Below, in pieces: positions 28,088 to 37,273 of a stretch of DNA of 57,488 nt. The notes beneath the pieces were generated by a model. The model worked only from the letters and a program-made list of their open reading frames with translations. It was not told where the DNA came from and searched no databases. The position numbers and the translations under genes were made by a program. The DNA is from Flavobacterium sp. (lineage in GTDB: Bacteria; Bacteroidota; Bacteroidia; Flavobacteriales; Flavobacteriaceae): the NCBI RefSeq assembly GCF_027531905.1, contig NZ_JAPZSU010000004.1, positions 1 to 57,488 of the forward strand. Reading direction: 5' to 3'. How positions within the stretch are numbered: position 1 is the stretch's first letter; every line of letters begins with the position of its first letter.

Positions 28088-28480
28088 ATGGAAACAAATA
28101 GACAGAAAAAAATAGGCGGTGTAATCCAAAAAGATTTGGTGGACATTTTGCAAGGTGAAGTGAGAAAAAATGGCGTTACTAACTTAGTAATTTCAGTATC
28201 CAAAGTAGTGGTAACCTCAGATTTATCGGTAGCTACGGTGCATTTAAGTATTTTTCCTCAAGAAAAAGCACAAGAAACCTTGGCAGCTATAAAAACGAAT
28301 ACCAACTTGATTAAACACGATTTGTCGCAACGTGTTCGTTTGCAATTGCGTAGAGTTCCTAATTTGGTTTTCTTTATTGATGACTCGTTGGATTATATCG
28401 AGAAAATCGACAATGCCTTGAAAAATCAAGAAAATCCTATTGAAAACAGAGATTTATTAGAAAAACGCAGACAGTTTTAA
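28088..28480 (+). CDS. rbfA: Ribosome-binding factor A
   Basis: RbfA (130 residues) binds the 30S subunit during maturation and helps processing of the 16S rRNA 5' end. The small KH-like domain is recognisable by the start RQKKIGGVIQKDLVDIL, the central VVTSDLSVATVHLS and RVRLQLRRVPNLVFFIDDSL. It is followed after one base by the permease gene, so the two are probably co-transcribed. Confidence 0.93.
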   Translation: METNRQKKIGGVIQKDLVDILQGEVRKNGVTNLVISVSKVVVTSDLSVATVHLSIFPQEKAQETLAAIKTNTNLIKHDLSQRVRLQLRRVPNLVFFIDDSLDYIEKIDNALKNQENPIENRDLLEKRRQF

Positions 28481-28481
28481 A

Positions 28482-29681
28482 TTGAATTTTCCGCTTTACA
28501 TCGCGCACAGATACCTTAGAAGTAATAGCAAAAATAGCGCTATTAACATCATCAATCGTATTGCTAGTTTGGGCATTATTGTGGGTGCTATGGCGCTTTT
28601 TGTGGTGCTGTCGGTATTTAGCGGTTTGAAAGAATTTAGCCTTTCGTTTACCAACGAAATTGACCCCGATTTAAAAGCGACGCCCACCCTTGGCAAATCG
28701 TTTTTTGTTACTCCCCAACAAAATCAAGATATCAAAAAAATAGCTGGAATCGCTTCGTTCTCCAAGATTATTGAAGAACGAGTGCTTTTTACGTTTGCAG
28801 ACAAGCAAGAAGTGACTTATTTGAAAGGAGTAGACACGCAATTCACCAAAGTAAACGCCATTGAAAAAAAATTGTACAACGGGCAATGGCTGCAACCCAA
28901 CACCTATCAAGTTGTAGTGGGATACGGAATGGCGCAAAAATTCTCGATGGGTTTGTTTGATTATAATACGGCTCTAGAAGTTATGGTGCCAAGACCGGGA
29001 AAAGGTACGATTAATATTCCATCAGAAGCCTTCAATCAAACGGATTTGATTCCGATTGGGATTTATTCGATTAGTGAAGATTTGGATTCAAAATATGTTT
29101 TTGCCGATTTAAGCTTGGCGCAAGAATTACTCGAATATCAACCCAATCAAATTTCGGGAATTGAATTTAAACTCCGGCCAAATGCGGATGAAGACGATGT
29201 AATTGAGCAATTACAAACGATTTTCAAGAATAAAATCACGTTAAAAAACAGAGCGCAATTGAACGAGTCGCTTTATAAAATGTTGAATACCGAAAACATC
29301 GCGGTGTATTTGATTTTTACTTTAGTGATTGTCGTGGCGCTTTTTAACTTGATTGGCGCTTTGATTATGATGATTTTGGACAAAAAAGGCAATCTGAAAA
29401 CCTTATTCAATCTCGGAACCGAAATCAAGAGCCTTCGCAATATTTTCTTGCTTCAAGGGACTTTATTGAGTGTTTATGGCGGAATTATTGGATTGCTTTT
29501 GGGCATCGTAATTGTGCTATTGCAACAACAATTCGAGTGGATTATGATTACCCCAACATTGGCTTATCCAGTCGTTTTTAGTTTTGAAAACATCGCTATT
29601 GTAATGGGGACCATTATCACCCTTGGCTTTTTGGCTTCGTTGATTGCTAGTAGTCGTGTGAGTAAAAAGTTATTAGAGTAA
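28482..29681 (+). CDS. LolC/LolE-like ABC transporter permease
   Basis: A 399-residue inner-membrane protein of the MacB/FtsX superfamily. The N-terminal helix (about 22-45, IASLGIIVGAMALFVVLSVF) is followed by a periplasmic MacB_PCD-like domain and three C-terminal helices (about 270-395). By family it would work with an ATPase to release lipoproteins from the inner membrane. No ATPase or LolA gene is nearby. The TTG start at 28482 follows the rbfA stop by one base and gives the conserved LYIAHRYLRSNSKNSAINII. Confidence 0.85.
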   Translation: MNFPLYIAHRYLRSNSKNSAINIINRIASLGIIVGAMALFVVLSVFSGLKEFSLSFTNEIDPDLKATPTLGKSFFVTPQQNQDIKKIAGIASFSKIIEERVLFTFADKQEVTYLKGVDTQFTKVNAIEKKLYNGQWLQPNTYQVVVGYGMAQKFSMGLFDYNTALEVMVPRPGKGTINIPSEAFNQTDLIPIGIYSISEDLDSKYVFADLSLAQELLEYQPNQISGIEFKLRPNADEDDVIEQLQTIFKNKITLKNRAQLNESLYKMLNTENIAVYLIFTLVIVVALFNLIGALIMMILDKKGNLKTLFNLGTEIKSLRNIFLLQGTLLSVYGGIIGLLLGIVIVLLQQQFEWIMITPTLAYPVVFSFENIAIVMGTIITLGFLASLIASSRVSKKLLE

Positions 29682-29689
29682 CATTTTGT

Positions 29690-29722
29690 AACCCTAACAG
29701 GGTTTAAAACCCTGTTAGGGTT
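29690..29722. terminator. Perfect palindrome between convergent genes
   Basis: Arms AACCCTAACAGGGTT (29690-29704) and AACCCTGTTAGGGTT (29708-29722) pair perfectly. It sits between the converging permease and dusB genes and may act as a bidirectional terminator, though the T-run is weak. It belongs to the same style of palindrome as the one inside element D. Confidence 0.55.
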
Positions 29723-29732
29723 AGAGGTAAAA

Positions 29733-30725
29733 TCATACCACTTCATACCCAGAATAAGCGTCGATAATCTCGTCAAGAACTGCGAATAATTCTTCAGGTT
29801 TATCAAGAGTAACCAATTGTTGTTTGTAGGTTTTGAACGAATGAATTCCTTTGAAATAATTGGTATAATGTGGTCTTGTTTCTACAATTCCGTGACGTTC
29901 GCCTTTCCAATCCATAGCCCAAATCAAGTGGTTGCGAACCGCTTCTACTCTATCAGCAACGGTGGGTTTGGCCAGATGTTCTCCCGTCTTAAAGAAATGT
30001 TTGATTTCATTAAAAATCCAAGGATAACCAATCGCGGCACGACCAATCATAATCCCGTCAACACCGTATTTGTTTTTGTATTCTAATGCTTTTTCTGGAG
30101 AATCGATATCGCCATTTCCAAAAATTGGCATGGTGATTCTTGGATTGTTTTTGACACGAGCAATGTGTGACCAATCGGAATGGCCTTTGTACATTTGGGC
30201 ACGAGTCCTAGCATGAATACTCAATGCAGCCACACCAATATCTTGCAAACGCTCGGCCACCTCATCAATATTGATGGAGCTATCATCCCAACCCAAACGC
30301 GTTTTTACGGTTACAGGTAAATGCGTGCTATCAATCACCGCTTTGGTCAAACGAATCATCAAATCGACATCTTTTAAAACGCCTGCGCCTGCGCCTTTAC
30401 AAACGACTTTTTTTACTGGACAACCAAAATTAATATCGATTAAATCTGGATTTACGGTCGAAACAATTTTGGAAGATAATGCCATCGCTTCTTCATCACC
30501 ACCAAAGATTTGTATTCCAACGGGACGTTCGTAATCGAAAATATCCAACTTCATTCGGCTCTTGATGGCATCGCGAATTAGACCTTCTGAGGAAATAAAT
30601 TCAGAGTACATCATATCAGCTCCGTGCATTTTGCACAATCTGCGAAAAGGCGGATCGCTTACGTCTTCCATAGGTGCAAGAAGTAAAGGGAAATCTGGAA
30701 GTTCTATGTTGCCAATTTTGATCAT
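29733..30725 (-). CDS. dusB: tRNA-dihydrouridine synthase (DusB-like)
   Basis: A flavoenzyme that reduces uridine to dihydrouridine in tRNA D-loops. In the 330-residue protein the FMN barrel starts with LLLAPMEDVSDPPFR. The catalytic cysteine is C109 in GCPVKKVVCKGAGAGVL. The phosphate-binding end shows GNGDIDSPEKA and GIMIGRAAIGYPWIF. Single Dus proteins of this branch are usually labelled DusB. It is transcribed alone and convergent with the permease. Confidence 0.93.
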   Translation of the reverse strand: MIKIGNIELPDFPLLLAPMEDVSDPPFRRLCKMHGADMMYSEFISSEGLIRDAIKSRMKLDIFDYERPVGIQIFGGDEEAMALSSKIVSTVNPDLIDINFGCPVKKVVCKGAGAGVLKDVDLMIRLTKAVIDSTHLPVTVKTRLGWDDSSINIDEVAERLQDIGVAALSIHARTRAQMYKGHSDWSHIARVKNNPRITMPIFGNGDIDSPEKALEYKNKYGVDGIMIGRAAIGYPWIFNEIKHFFKTGEHLAKPTVADRVEAVRNHLIWAMDWKGERHGIVETRPHYTNYFKGIHSFKTYKQQLVTLDKPEELFAVLDEIIDAYSGYEVV

Positions 30726-30870
30726 ATTCTGGAAATTTGGCGCAAAATTACGCTTTTTAAATGAAAGGATAAAAAGGTAATTTTGAAAGACTTACTAGAT
30801 ATGGTTGTTGTTGGCTTTGAAGCTATTGAATTTAGCGTATATTTGCAGATTAATTGTCGTTTAGCAGGGT

Positions 30871-30965
30871 TTGCGTGAGTGATAGTAGCGGCATCCTTTT
30901 ATGTAGCGATAGCGGAATAAAAGATATAGCGGATAGCACGACGGCTTTTTCTGCCGGCACGCCCC
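30871..30965 (+). ncRNA. Structured intergenic element, copy C (Flavo-1-like)
   Basis: GATAGTAGCGGC, ATCCTTTT, hairpin, AAAAGATATAGCGGATAGC matches the consensus. The variable stem here is short (CTTTTAT/ATAAAAG) with a large loop, and a GCCGGC-containing tail hairpin follows. The 5' AGCCC box is weaker than in other copies (GTGAGT). It lies in the 283-base gap between divergent dusB and lepA, just upstream of lepA. Confidence 0.5.
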
Positions 30966-31008
30966 AATTTTGATTCGGCAAGTTATACAGTATTGATATT
31001 TATTGAAA

Positions 31009-32805
31009 ATGAAACATATAAGAAATTTTTGCATTATTGCACACATTGACCACGGAAAAAGTACGCTGGCTGACCGATTGTTAGGCGCTACGCAAACGGT
31101 TACCGCTCGTGAAGAAAAAGCTCAATTGTTGGACAATATGGACTTGGAGCGCGAACGTGGCATCACCATTAAGAGTCACGCCATACAGATGGAATACACC
31201 TACAAAGGCGAACAATATATCTTGAATTTGATTGACACTCCGGGTCACGTGGATTTCTCGTATGAAGTTTCTCGTTCGATAGCCGCTTGCGAAGGCGCGC
31301 TTTTGATTGTTGATGCGGCTCAAAGTATACAAGCACAAACGATTTCTAACTTATACTTGGCTTTAGAAAACGATTTGGAAATTATTCCAGTTTTAAATAA
31401 AGTCGATTTGCCAAGCGCTAATCCTGAAGAGGTAAGCGATGATATTATCGATTTGTTGGGCTGTGAATTAGAAGATATTATTCACGCCTCTGGAAAAACA
31501 GGTTTTGGTGTCGAAAATATTTTGGCGGCCATTATCGAAAAAATTCCACCTCCAAAAGGGAACAAAGAAGAACCTTTACAAGCCTTAATTTTTGATTCAC
31601 ATTACAATCCTTTCCGCGGGATTGAAGTTATTTTCCGTGTGGTGAATGGAGAAATCAAAAAAGGGCAAAAGATAAAATTTATGGCTACTGGCAATGAATA
31701 TTTTGCCGATGAAGTAGGTACTCTAAAATTGAATCAGGTGCCAAAAAGCATCATCTCCACTGGGGATGTTGGGTATTTGATTTCTGGAATTAAAGAAGCC
31801 AAAGAAGTAAAAGTAGGGGATACCATCACAGATGCCAAAACTCCTACCACCAATATGATTACAGGTTTTGAGGACGTAAAACCAATGGTTTTTGCGGGAA
31901 TTTACCCTGTAGATACAGAAGATTTTGAAGAACTTAGAGCTTCGATGGAAAAACTACAGCTAAACGATGCTTCGTTGGTATTTACGGCTGAAAGTTCGGC
32001 GGCTTTAGGATTTGGTTTCCGTTGTGGATTCTTAGGAATGCTACATATGGAAATTATTCAGGAGCGATTGGAGCGCGAGTTCGATATGACGGTAATTACT
32101 ACGGTTCCGAACGTTTCTTATTTAGCGTATACCAAAAAAGAGCCTGAAACAGCTATTATCGTTAACAATCCATCCGATTTGCCGGAACCATCAAAACTGG
32201 ACCGTGTAGAGGAACCTTATATCAAAGCAACTATCATTACCAAGTCTGATTTCGTGGGTAACGTAATGAGTTTGTGTATTGAAAAACGAGGTATTATCAC
32301 AAACCAAACGTATTTGACTACGGAACGTGTGGAGTTAAACTTTGATATGCCATTAGCCGAAATAGTATTCGACTTTTATGACCGATTAAAAACAGTTTCT
32401 AAAGGATATGCTTCGTTTGACTACTCTCCTATTGGAATGCGTACTTCTAAATTGGTTAAATTGGATGTATTATTAAATGCTAATCAAGTGGATGCGCTTT
32501 CTGCACTAATTCACGAAAGCAACGCATACACGATTGGTAAAAAAATGACCGAAAAATTGCGTGAGTTGATTCCGAGACAGCAATTTGACATTCCGATTCA
32601 AGCCGCAATTGGAGCTAAAATCATTGCTCGTGAAACCATAAAAGCCTTGCGTAAAGACGTTACCGCCAAATGTTACGGTGGAGATATTTCTCGTAAACGT
32701 AAACTATTGGAAAAACAGAAAAAAGGTAAAAAACGTATGCGCCAAGTAGGAAATGTAGAAATTCCACAGGAAGCGTTTATGGCGGTTCTTAAACTGAACG
32801 ACTAG
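31009..32805 (+). CDS. lepA: Elongation factor 4 (LepA)
   Basis: A translational GTPase acting on stalled or mis-translocated ribosomes. I choose the ATG at 31009 ([19 protein letters not shown], 598 residues) over a TTG two codons earlier because it is the family start. G motifs are [17 protein letters not shown] and NKVDLPSA. The C-terminal LepA-specific domain ends [20 protein letters not shown]. It is a single gene ending at a terminator. Confidence 0.97.
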   Translation: MKHIRNFCIIAHIDHGKSTLADRLLGATQTVTAREEKAQLLDNMDLERERGITIKSHAIQMEYTYKGEQYILNLIDTPGHVDFSYEVSRSIAACEGALLIVDAAQSIQAQTISNLYLALENDLEIIPVLNKVDLPSANPEEVSDDIIDLLGCELEDIIHASGKTGFGVENILAAIIEKIPPPKGNKEEPLQALIFDSHYNPFRGIEVIFRVVNGEIKKGQKIKFMATGNEYFADEVGTLKLNQVPKSIISTGDVGYLISGIKEAKEVKVGDTITDAKTPTTNMITGFEDVKPMVFAGIYPVDTEDFEELRASMEKLQLNDASLVFTAESSAALGFGFRCGFLGMLHMEIIQERLEREFDMTVITTVPNVSYLAYTKKEPETAIIVNNPSDLPEPSKLDRVEEPYIKATIITKSDFVGNVMSLCIEKRGIITNQTYLTTERVELNFDMPLAEIVFDFYDRLKTVSKGYASFDYSPIGMRTSKLVKLDVLLNANQVDALSALIHESNAYTIGKKMTEKLRELIPRQQFDIPIQAAIGAKIIARETIKALRKDVTAKCYGGDISRKRKLLEKQKKGKKRMRQVGNVEIPQEAFMAVLKLND

Positions 32806-32844
32806 TTTTTTTAGAGAAAAGAATATAGAAAATAGAATAAAGAG

Positions 32845-32880
32845 AAAACCTGACGATGTAAAAGTTATCAGGTTTTTTGT
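32845..32880 (+). terminator. Intrinsic terminator after lepA
   Basis: AACCTGA pairs with TCAGGTT around a 14-base loop and is followed by T-rich sequence. Confidence 0.6.
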
Positions 32881-32913
32881 TTCTAATTTCCCCTTCTGGG
32901 GATTAGGGGGCTT

Positions 32914-33846
32914 TTATTTATCCTTCAGCCAATCAAACAAACGCTGCGCATCCGAGCCTTTGAATAATTGGGTACCTTCGTTCATCGTGGCAGCTGAACC
33001 ACAAGCTACTCCCCAACGAATGACTTCTTTCAAGGGTTTATTTTGAGAAAGTGCCCATACCATTCCTCCTACCATACTATCACCAGCGCCTACTGTACTC
33101 TTTTTAGCAACATTGGGAGCAGGAACAAACTCATAATGATCTTTGGTCACCAAAACAGCGCCTTGTGGACCAAGGGATACCACTACTATTTCCGCACCTC
33201 CTTTGGCTATAATTTGCTTGGCTGCTTCATTTACTTCTTCCATTTCTAGTCGCTCTTCTCCAATTAACTTGGCTAGTTCACCAACATTTGGTTTGATTAA
33301 ATAAACGCCAACTTCAAGGACTTTTTCTAAAGCTTCTCCCGAAGTATCAATAATTAATTTTGAGTTGTTCTCTTTAGCAATATGCGCTACTTTTTGATAA
33401 AAATCGGCATTCAAACCTTCATTTAAACTACCGCTAGCGACCAAAAATTTGGGTTTGTACTCAGCAATTTTTGCTAAAAATCGCTCACTTTCTTCTTGTT
33501 TTAACGAACCTCCTGTAAATCCAAATCGGTATTGTGAGTTGGTATTCGTATCTACCGCCACAAAACTTTCTCGTGTCCAACTCTCAACAACAACAGCCTC
33601 ACTGGCAATATTTTCTTTTGCTACTAATTCTTCCAACAATTGCCCTATTGCTCCACCTGAAGTAAATAAAGCCATAGAATTACCTCCCAAACGAGCAATC
33701 GCTTTAGAGACGTTGATTCCGCCACCTCCAGCGTCGTATCTTGGGATTTCGCAACGGATTTTTTGTTCGGCTACTAATCCTTTAAAACTTGTGCTTTTAT
33801 CAACTGCTGGGTTGACCGTTAGGGTCACTATATCGAATGCTTTCAT
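32914..33846 (-). CDS. 1-phosphofructokinase-family hexose kinase (PfkB superfamily)
   Basis: A 310-residue PfkB kinase: it begins TLTVNPAVDKST, has the glycine-rich YDAGGGGINVSKA, and ends with the catalytic STVGAGDSMVGG (base D256). This arrangement matches the FruK/LacC/Pfk-2 branch, which phosphorylates fructose-1-P, tagatose-6-P or fructose-6-P. No sugar phosphotransferase genes are near, so fructose-6-phosphate is at least as likely a substrate. It is a single gene divergent from thiL. Confidence 0.85.
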   Translation of the reverse strand: MKAFDIVTLTVNPAVDKSTSFKGLVAEQKIRCEIPRYDAGGGGINVSKAIARLGGNSMALFTSGGAIGQLLEELVAKENIASEAVVVESWTRESFVAVDTNTNSQYRFGFTGGSLKQEESERFLAKIAEYKPKFLVASGSLNEGLNADFYQKVAHIAKENNSKLIIDTSGEALEKVLEVGVYLIKPNVGELAKLIGEERLEMEEVNEAAKQIIAKGGAEIVVVSLGPQGAVLVTKDHYEFVPAPNVAKKSTVGAGDSMVGGMVWALSQNKPLKEVIRWGVACGSAATMNEGTQLFKGSDAQRLFDWLKDK

Positions 33847-33920
33847 ACTTTCAATTTTTAATTACATAAAGATGCATATTTTCAATGAAAATCGAAGCAT
33901 ACTTGGCAATTAATTCTTTG

Positions 33921-33928
33921 TACCTTTG
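33921..33928 (+). promoter_or_regulatory. -7 box of thiL
   Basis: A perfect TACCTTTG followed by C lies 23 bases before the thiL start. A TTG at 33903-33905 is at an unusually short spacing of 15. Confidence 0.45.
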
Positions 33929-33951
33929 CCTTTTTAAAACCATAAATAAAC

Positions 33952-34998
33952 ATGATTGAAGATAAAAACCCTCAACGTACTAGTATTGCTCAATTAGGTG
34001 AATTTGGGTTAATCGACCATTTGACAAAAAACTTTGAAATTAACCAAGAATCAACATTAAAAGGAATTGGTGACGATGCAGCTGTTTTAGATTTTGGCAC
34101 AAAAAAAACAGTAATTTCAACCGACTTGTTAATTGAAGGAGTACACTTTGATTTGGCTTATATGCCTCTGAAACATTTGGGCTACAAAGCAGTTGTAGTT
34201 AATCTCTCTGATATTTGTGCCATGAATGCCAAACCTACACAAATCACTGTTTCGGTAGCCGTTTCCAATCGATTTCCTTTAGAAGCTTTAGAAGAATTAT
34301 ATGAAGGAATTGCACGAGCTGCCAAAGAATACAAAGTTGATGTTATAGGTGGCGATACCACTTCTTCTCAAAAAGGAATGATTATTAGCATTACCGCTTT
34401 AGGTGAAGCAGATGAAAACGAAATCGTTTATCGAAACGGAGCCAAAGCTACCGATTTATTAGTAGTGACTGGAGATATTGGTGCTGCATATATGGGACTT
34501 CAAGTTTTAGAAAGAGAAAAACAAGTCTTTCAAGTAAATCCAAATTCACAACCTGATTTAGATACCTATACTTATTTGATTGAGCGACAACTAAAACCAG
34601 AAGCAAGAACCGATATTCGTACCTTATTACACGCTTTAGAAATACAACCAACAGCAATGATTGATGTATCTGATGGTATTTCTTCTGAAATCATGCATTT
34701 GTGCAAACAATCTAATGTGGGGTGCAATTTGTATGAAGACAAGTTACCATTAGACCCTCAATTTATTTCTGTTTGTGAGGAATTCAACATTGATAGTACA
34801 ACTATCGCAATCAACGGTGGAGAAGATTATGAGTTATTATTTACTATAGCAATGTCTGATTTTGATAAAATTAAAGGAAACCCAAACTTTACAATTATTG
34901 GACACATGACAGAACCAGGTGAAGGCCTTCACTTAGTTACTCGTGCAAATACAAAAATTCAATTAAAAGCAAGAGGCTGGAATGCCTTGAGTGAGTAA
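33952..34998 (+). CDS. thiL: Thiamine-monophosphate kinase
   Basis: Phosphorylates thiamine monophosphate to thiamine pyrophosphate, the active cofactor. The 348-residue protein shows the ThiL marks GIGDDAAVLDFG, STDLLIEGVHF, GYKAVVVNLSDICAMNA, the nucleotide loop VIGGDTTSS, and IDVSDGISSEIMHL with NGGEDYELLF near the C-terminus. It stands alone; no TPP riboswitch is visible in its short leader, and other thiamine genes are not near. Confidence 0.95.
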   Translation: MIEDKNPQRTSIAQLGEFGLIDHLTKNFEINQESTLKGIGDDAAVLDFGTKKTVISTDLLIEGVHFDLAYMPLKHLGYKAVVVNLSDICAMNAKPTQITVSVAVSNRFPLEALEELYEGIARAAKEYKVDVIGGDTTSSQKGMIISITALGEADENEIVYRNGAKATDLLVVTGDIGAAYMGLQVLEREKQVFQVNPNSQPDLDTYTYLIERQLKPEARTDIRTLLHALEIQPTAMIDVSDGISSEIMHLCKQSNVGCNLYEDKLPLDPQFISVCEEFNIDSTTIAINGGEDYELLFTIAMSDFDKIKGNPNFTIIGHMTEPGEGLHLVTRANTKIQLKARGWNALSE

Positions 34999-35014
34999 TC
35001 ATTTTAGCAAAAAA

Positions 35015-35052
35015 AAGAGTCGTTTTCTTAATTGAAAACGACTCTTTTTTTA
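35015..35052. terminator. Bidirectional terminator after thiL
   Basis: AAGAGTCGTTTTC and GAAAACGACTCTT form a perfect stem around TTAATT, flanked by A and T runs. Confidence 0.8.
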
Positions 35053-35149
35053 TTATACCTGTCTAAAAAAATACTCTTAAAATAATTCTAAAAAATCAAT
35101 ACAAAAGCAATAAATTTATTAGAAACAAAACACTTTAACATTAAAAATA

Positions 35150-35178
35150 AAAAAGGTGGAATCTCTTCCACCCTTTTT
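35150..35178 (-). terminator. Terminator downstream of purF
   Basis: AAAAGGTGGAA pairs with TTCCACCCTTTT with one bulged base, and a T-run follows in the minus direction. The rest of the 310-base gap between thiL and purF (34999-35308) shows no gene. Confidence 0.65.
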
Positions 35179-35308
35179 GCCCCAAATCTACCATAAACTT
35201 AACCTACTAATATTATGGTTTAGTAAACTTACTATAAAGCTATAGTACTAACAATCTTTTTCGATGAAATGCAAAAAAATCCGATTAAATACAGATTTTA
35301 TGATTTCT

Positions 35309-37207
35309 TTAATACGCTCTTGCGTCTTTACCCTCATAAAAATTCATAAATGCACGATTGACCACGCGATTTCCTCCTGGGGTAGGGTAATCACCTGTAA
35401 AATACCAATCTCCTAAATTTTTAGGACAAGCTATATGTAAATTCTCAACGGTTTGGAAAATAATTTTTACTTCTGCATTGATTTCAGAAGAACTTAACAT
35501 TTCTGCAATCTTATCAGAAACCTCTTGAGGCGTAAATGGCTCATATATGGCGGTAACATAATTTACCACTTCAATATCTTTAAAGTTCTCTTGAGCTTTA
35601 CACTTAACGTATACTTCATCGACAATATGATATAGATTTCTTTCTTTAAGCAACTCTAAAGCTGCTTTAAAAGCAATTAACCCTTCTAACTTGGCCATGT
35701 CTATTCCGTAACAGTCTGGATAGCGAATTTGAGGTGCTGAAGAAACCACAACAATACGCTTTGGATTCAAACGATCCATCATTTTAATGATACTTTTCTT
35801 TAATGTAGTTCCACGAACGATACTATCATCAATAATCACTAAATTATCCGTTGGCTGAACCACTCCATACGTCACATCATAAACATGAGCTACTAAATCA
35901 TCTCTACTACTATCCTCAGTAATAAAGGTTCTTAATTTAGCATCTTTAATCGCTACTTTTTCGGTTCGGATTTTAACAGCTAATAGCTCTTGTAAACTCT
36001 CAGCTGTTAACGTATTTCTATTGGCTAAAATATAATTGTTTTTACGCTGATTTAAGAAATCCTGTGCCGCTTCAACCATTCCAAAGAAAGACGTTTCAGC
36101 AGTATTAGGAATATAAGAAAAAACAGTGTTATCAGTATCGAAATCAATGGTTTCCAAAACAGCTGGCAATACCAGTTTGCCTAACATTTTACGCTCTTTA
36201 TAAATCTCTGCATCACTTCCTCTTGAGAAATAGATTCGTTCAAAAGAACAGGCTTTTTTGGTAATTGCTGGAAGAATTTCTTGCATGGAAACAGTTCCAT
36301 TCTTTTTGATGATCAAAGCAGCTCCTGGATCGATTTCATGTACTTCATCAAAAGATACATTAAACACCGTTTGAATCACTGGTCGCTCTGAGGCCACCAC
36401 AACAATTTCGTCATCTTGGTAAAAATATGCAGGGCGAATTCCCGCTGGATCTCTAAAAACAAATGCATCTCCATGCCCTAAAAGCCCTGCCATCGCATAA
36501 CCTCCGTCAAGATTTTTGGCAGCACGTTGTAAAATCTTTGCAACATTTAATCGTTCGGCAATTACAGGCGAAGCTTCTCTTTTATTTAACCCTTCATTTT
36601 TGCAATCTTGATACAAATCAGTAACGGCATCATCAAGAAAGTGACCAATTTTTTCCATCACTGTAACAGTATCCGCCATCTCTTTTGGATGTTGACCTAA
36701 CTCTACTAAATTTTCAAAAAGTTCTTTAACATTGGTCATGTTAAAGTTTCCAGCTAGAATCAAATTACGGTGCATCCAGTTATTTTGACGTAAAAATGGA
36801 TGTACACTCTCGATACTATTTTTACCGAAAGTACCATAACGTACATGCCCCAAAAACAACTCCCCTAAATAAGGAATATTCTCTTTTTGAAGCGCAACGC
36901 TATCGGCATATTCAGGGTGTTCAGAAAGTTCATCATTAATTCTCGAGTTGATTTGAGCAAAAACATCTTGAATGGGCTGGGCATGATTCGAACGCACTCG
37001 ACTGATATATCTTTGACCTGGCTCAACATCTAATTTTATACTTGCAAATCCAGCACCGTCTTGTCCTCGATTGTGCTGTTTTTCCATAAGCAAATACATT
37101 TTTTGGATGCCATAAAAAGCAGATCCGTACTTTTCTTTGTAGTATTCAATTGGCTTAAGAAGCCTAACTAAAGCGATTCCACATTCGTGTTGTAAAGCGT
37201 CACTCAT
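35309..37207 (-). CDS. purF: Amidophosphoribosyltransferase
   Basis: Catalyses the first step of purine synthesis, making phosphoribosylamine from PRPP and glutamine. In the 632-residue protein the N-terminal glutaminase needs C9 to become N-terminal by removal of MSDALQHE. RGQDGAGFAS and GHVRYGTFG belong to this domain. The PRPP-binding loop is VIIDDSIVRGTTLKKS. At 632 residues it is longer than the roughly 500-residue E. coli enzyme, as is usual in Bacteroidetes, with an extra C-terminal stretch. It is the last gene of a purN-rnhA-pfkB-purF series. Confidence 0.9.
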   Translation of the reverse strand: MSDALQHECGIALVRLLKPIEYYKEKYGSAFYGIQKMYLLMEKQHNRGQDGAGFASIKLDVEPGQRYISRVRSNHAQPIQDVFAQINSRINDELSEHPEYADSVALQKENIPYLGELFLGHVRYGTFGKNSIESVHPFLRQNNWMHRNLILAGNFNMTNVKELFENLVELGQHPKEMADTVTVMEKIGHFLDDAVTDLYQDCKNEGLNKREASPVIAERLNVAKILQRAAKNLDGGYAMAGLLGHGDAFVFRDPAGIRPAYFYQDDEIVVVASERPVIQTVFNVSFDEVHEIDPGAALIIKKNGTVSMQEILPAITKKACSFERIYFSRGSDAEIYKERKMLGKLVLPAVLETIDFDTDNTVFSYIPNTAETSFFGMVEAAQDFLNQRKNNYILANRNTLTAESLQELLAVKIRTEKVAIKDAKLRTFITEDSSRDDLVAHVYDVTYGVVQPTDNLVIIDDSIVRGTTLKKSIIKMMDRLNPKRIVVVSSAPQIRYPDCYGIDMAKLEGLIAFKAALELLKERNLYHIVDEVYVKCKAQENFKDIEVVNYVTAIYEPFTPQEVSDKIAEMLSSSEINAEVKIIFQTVENLHIACPKNLGDWYFTGDYPTPGGNRVVNRAFMNFYEGKDARAY

Positions 37208-37242
37208 GGTATTTGTTGTTGTGTTGTATTAAATTGTGTATT

Positions 37243-37266
37243 AAAAAAAGCTCAGTTTCCTGAGCT
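37243..37266 (-). terminator. Terminator between the PfkB kinase and purF
   Basis: AAGCTCAG/CTGAGCTT is a perfect eight-base stem with a TTTC loop, with a T-run in the minus direction. It lies after the PfkB kinase gene and before purF, so purF probably has its own promoter. Confidence 0.7.
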
Positions 37267-37273
37267 TAAGTCA

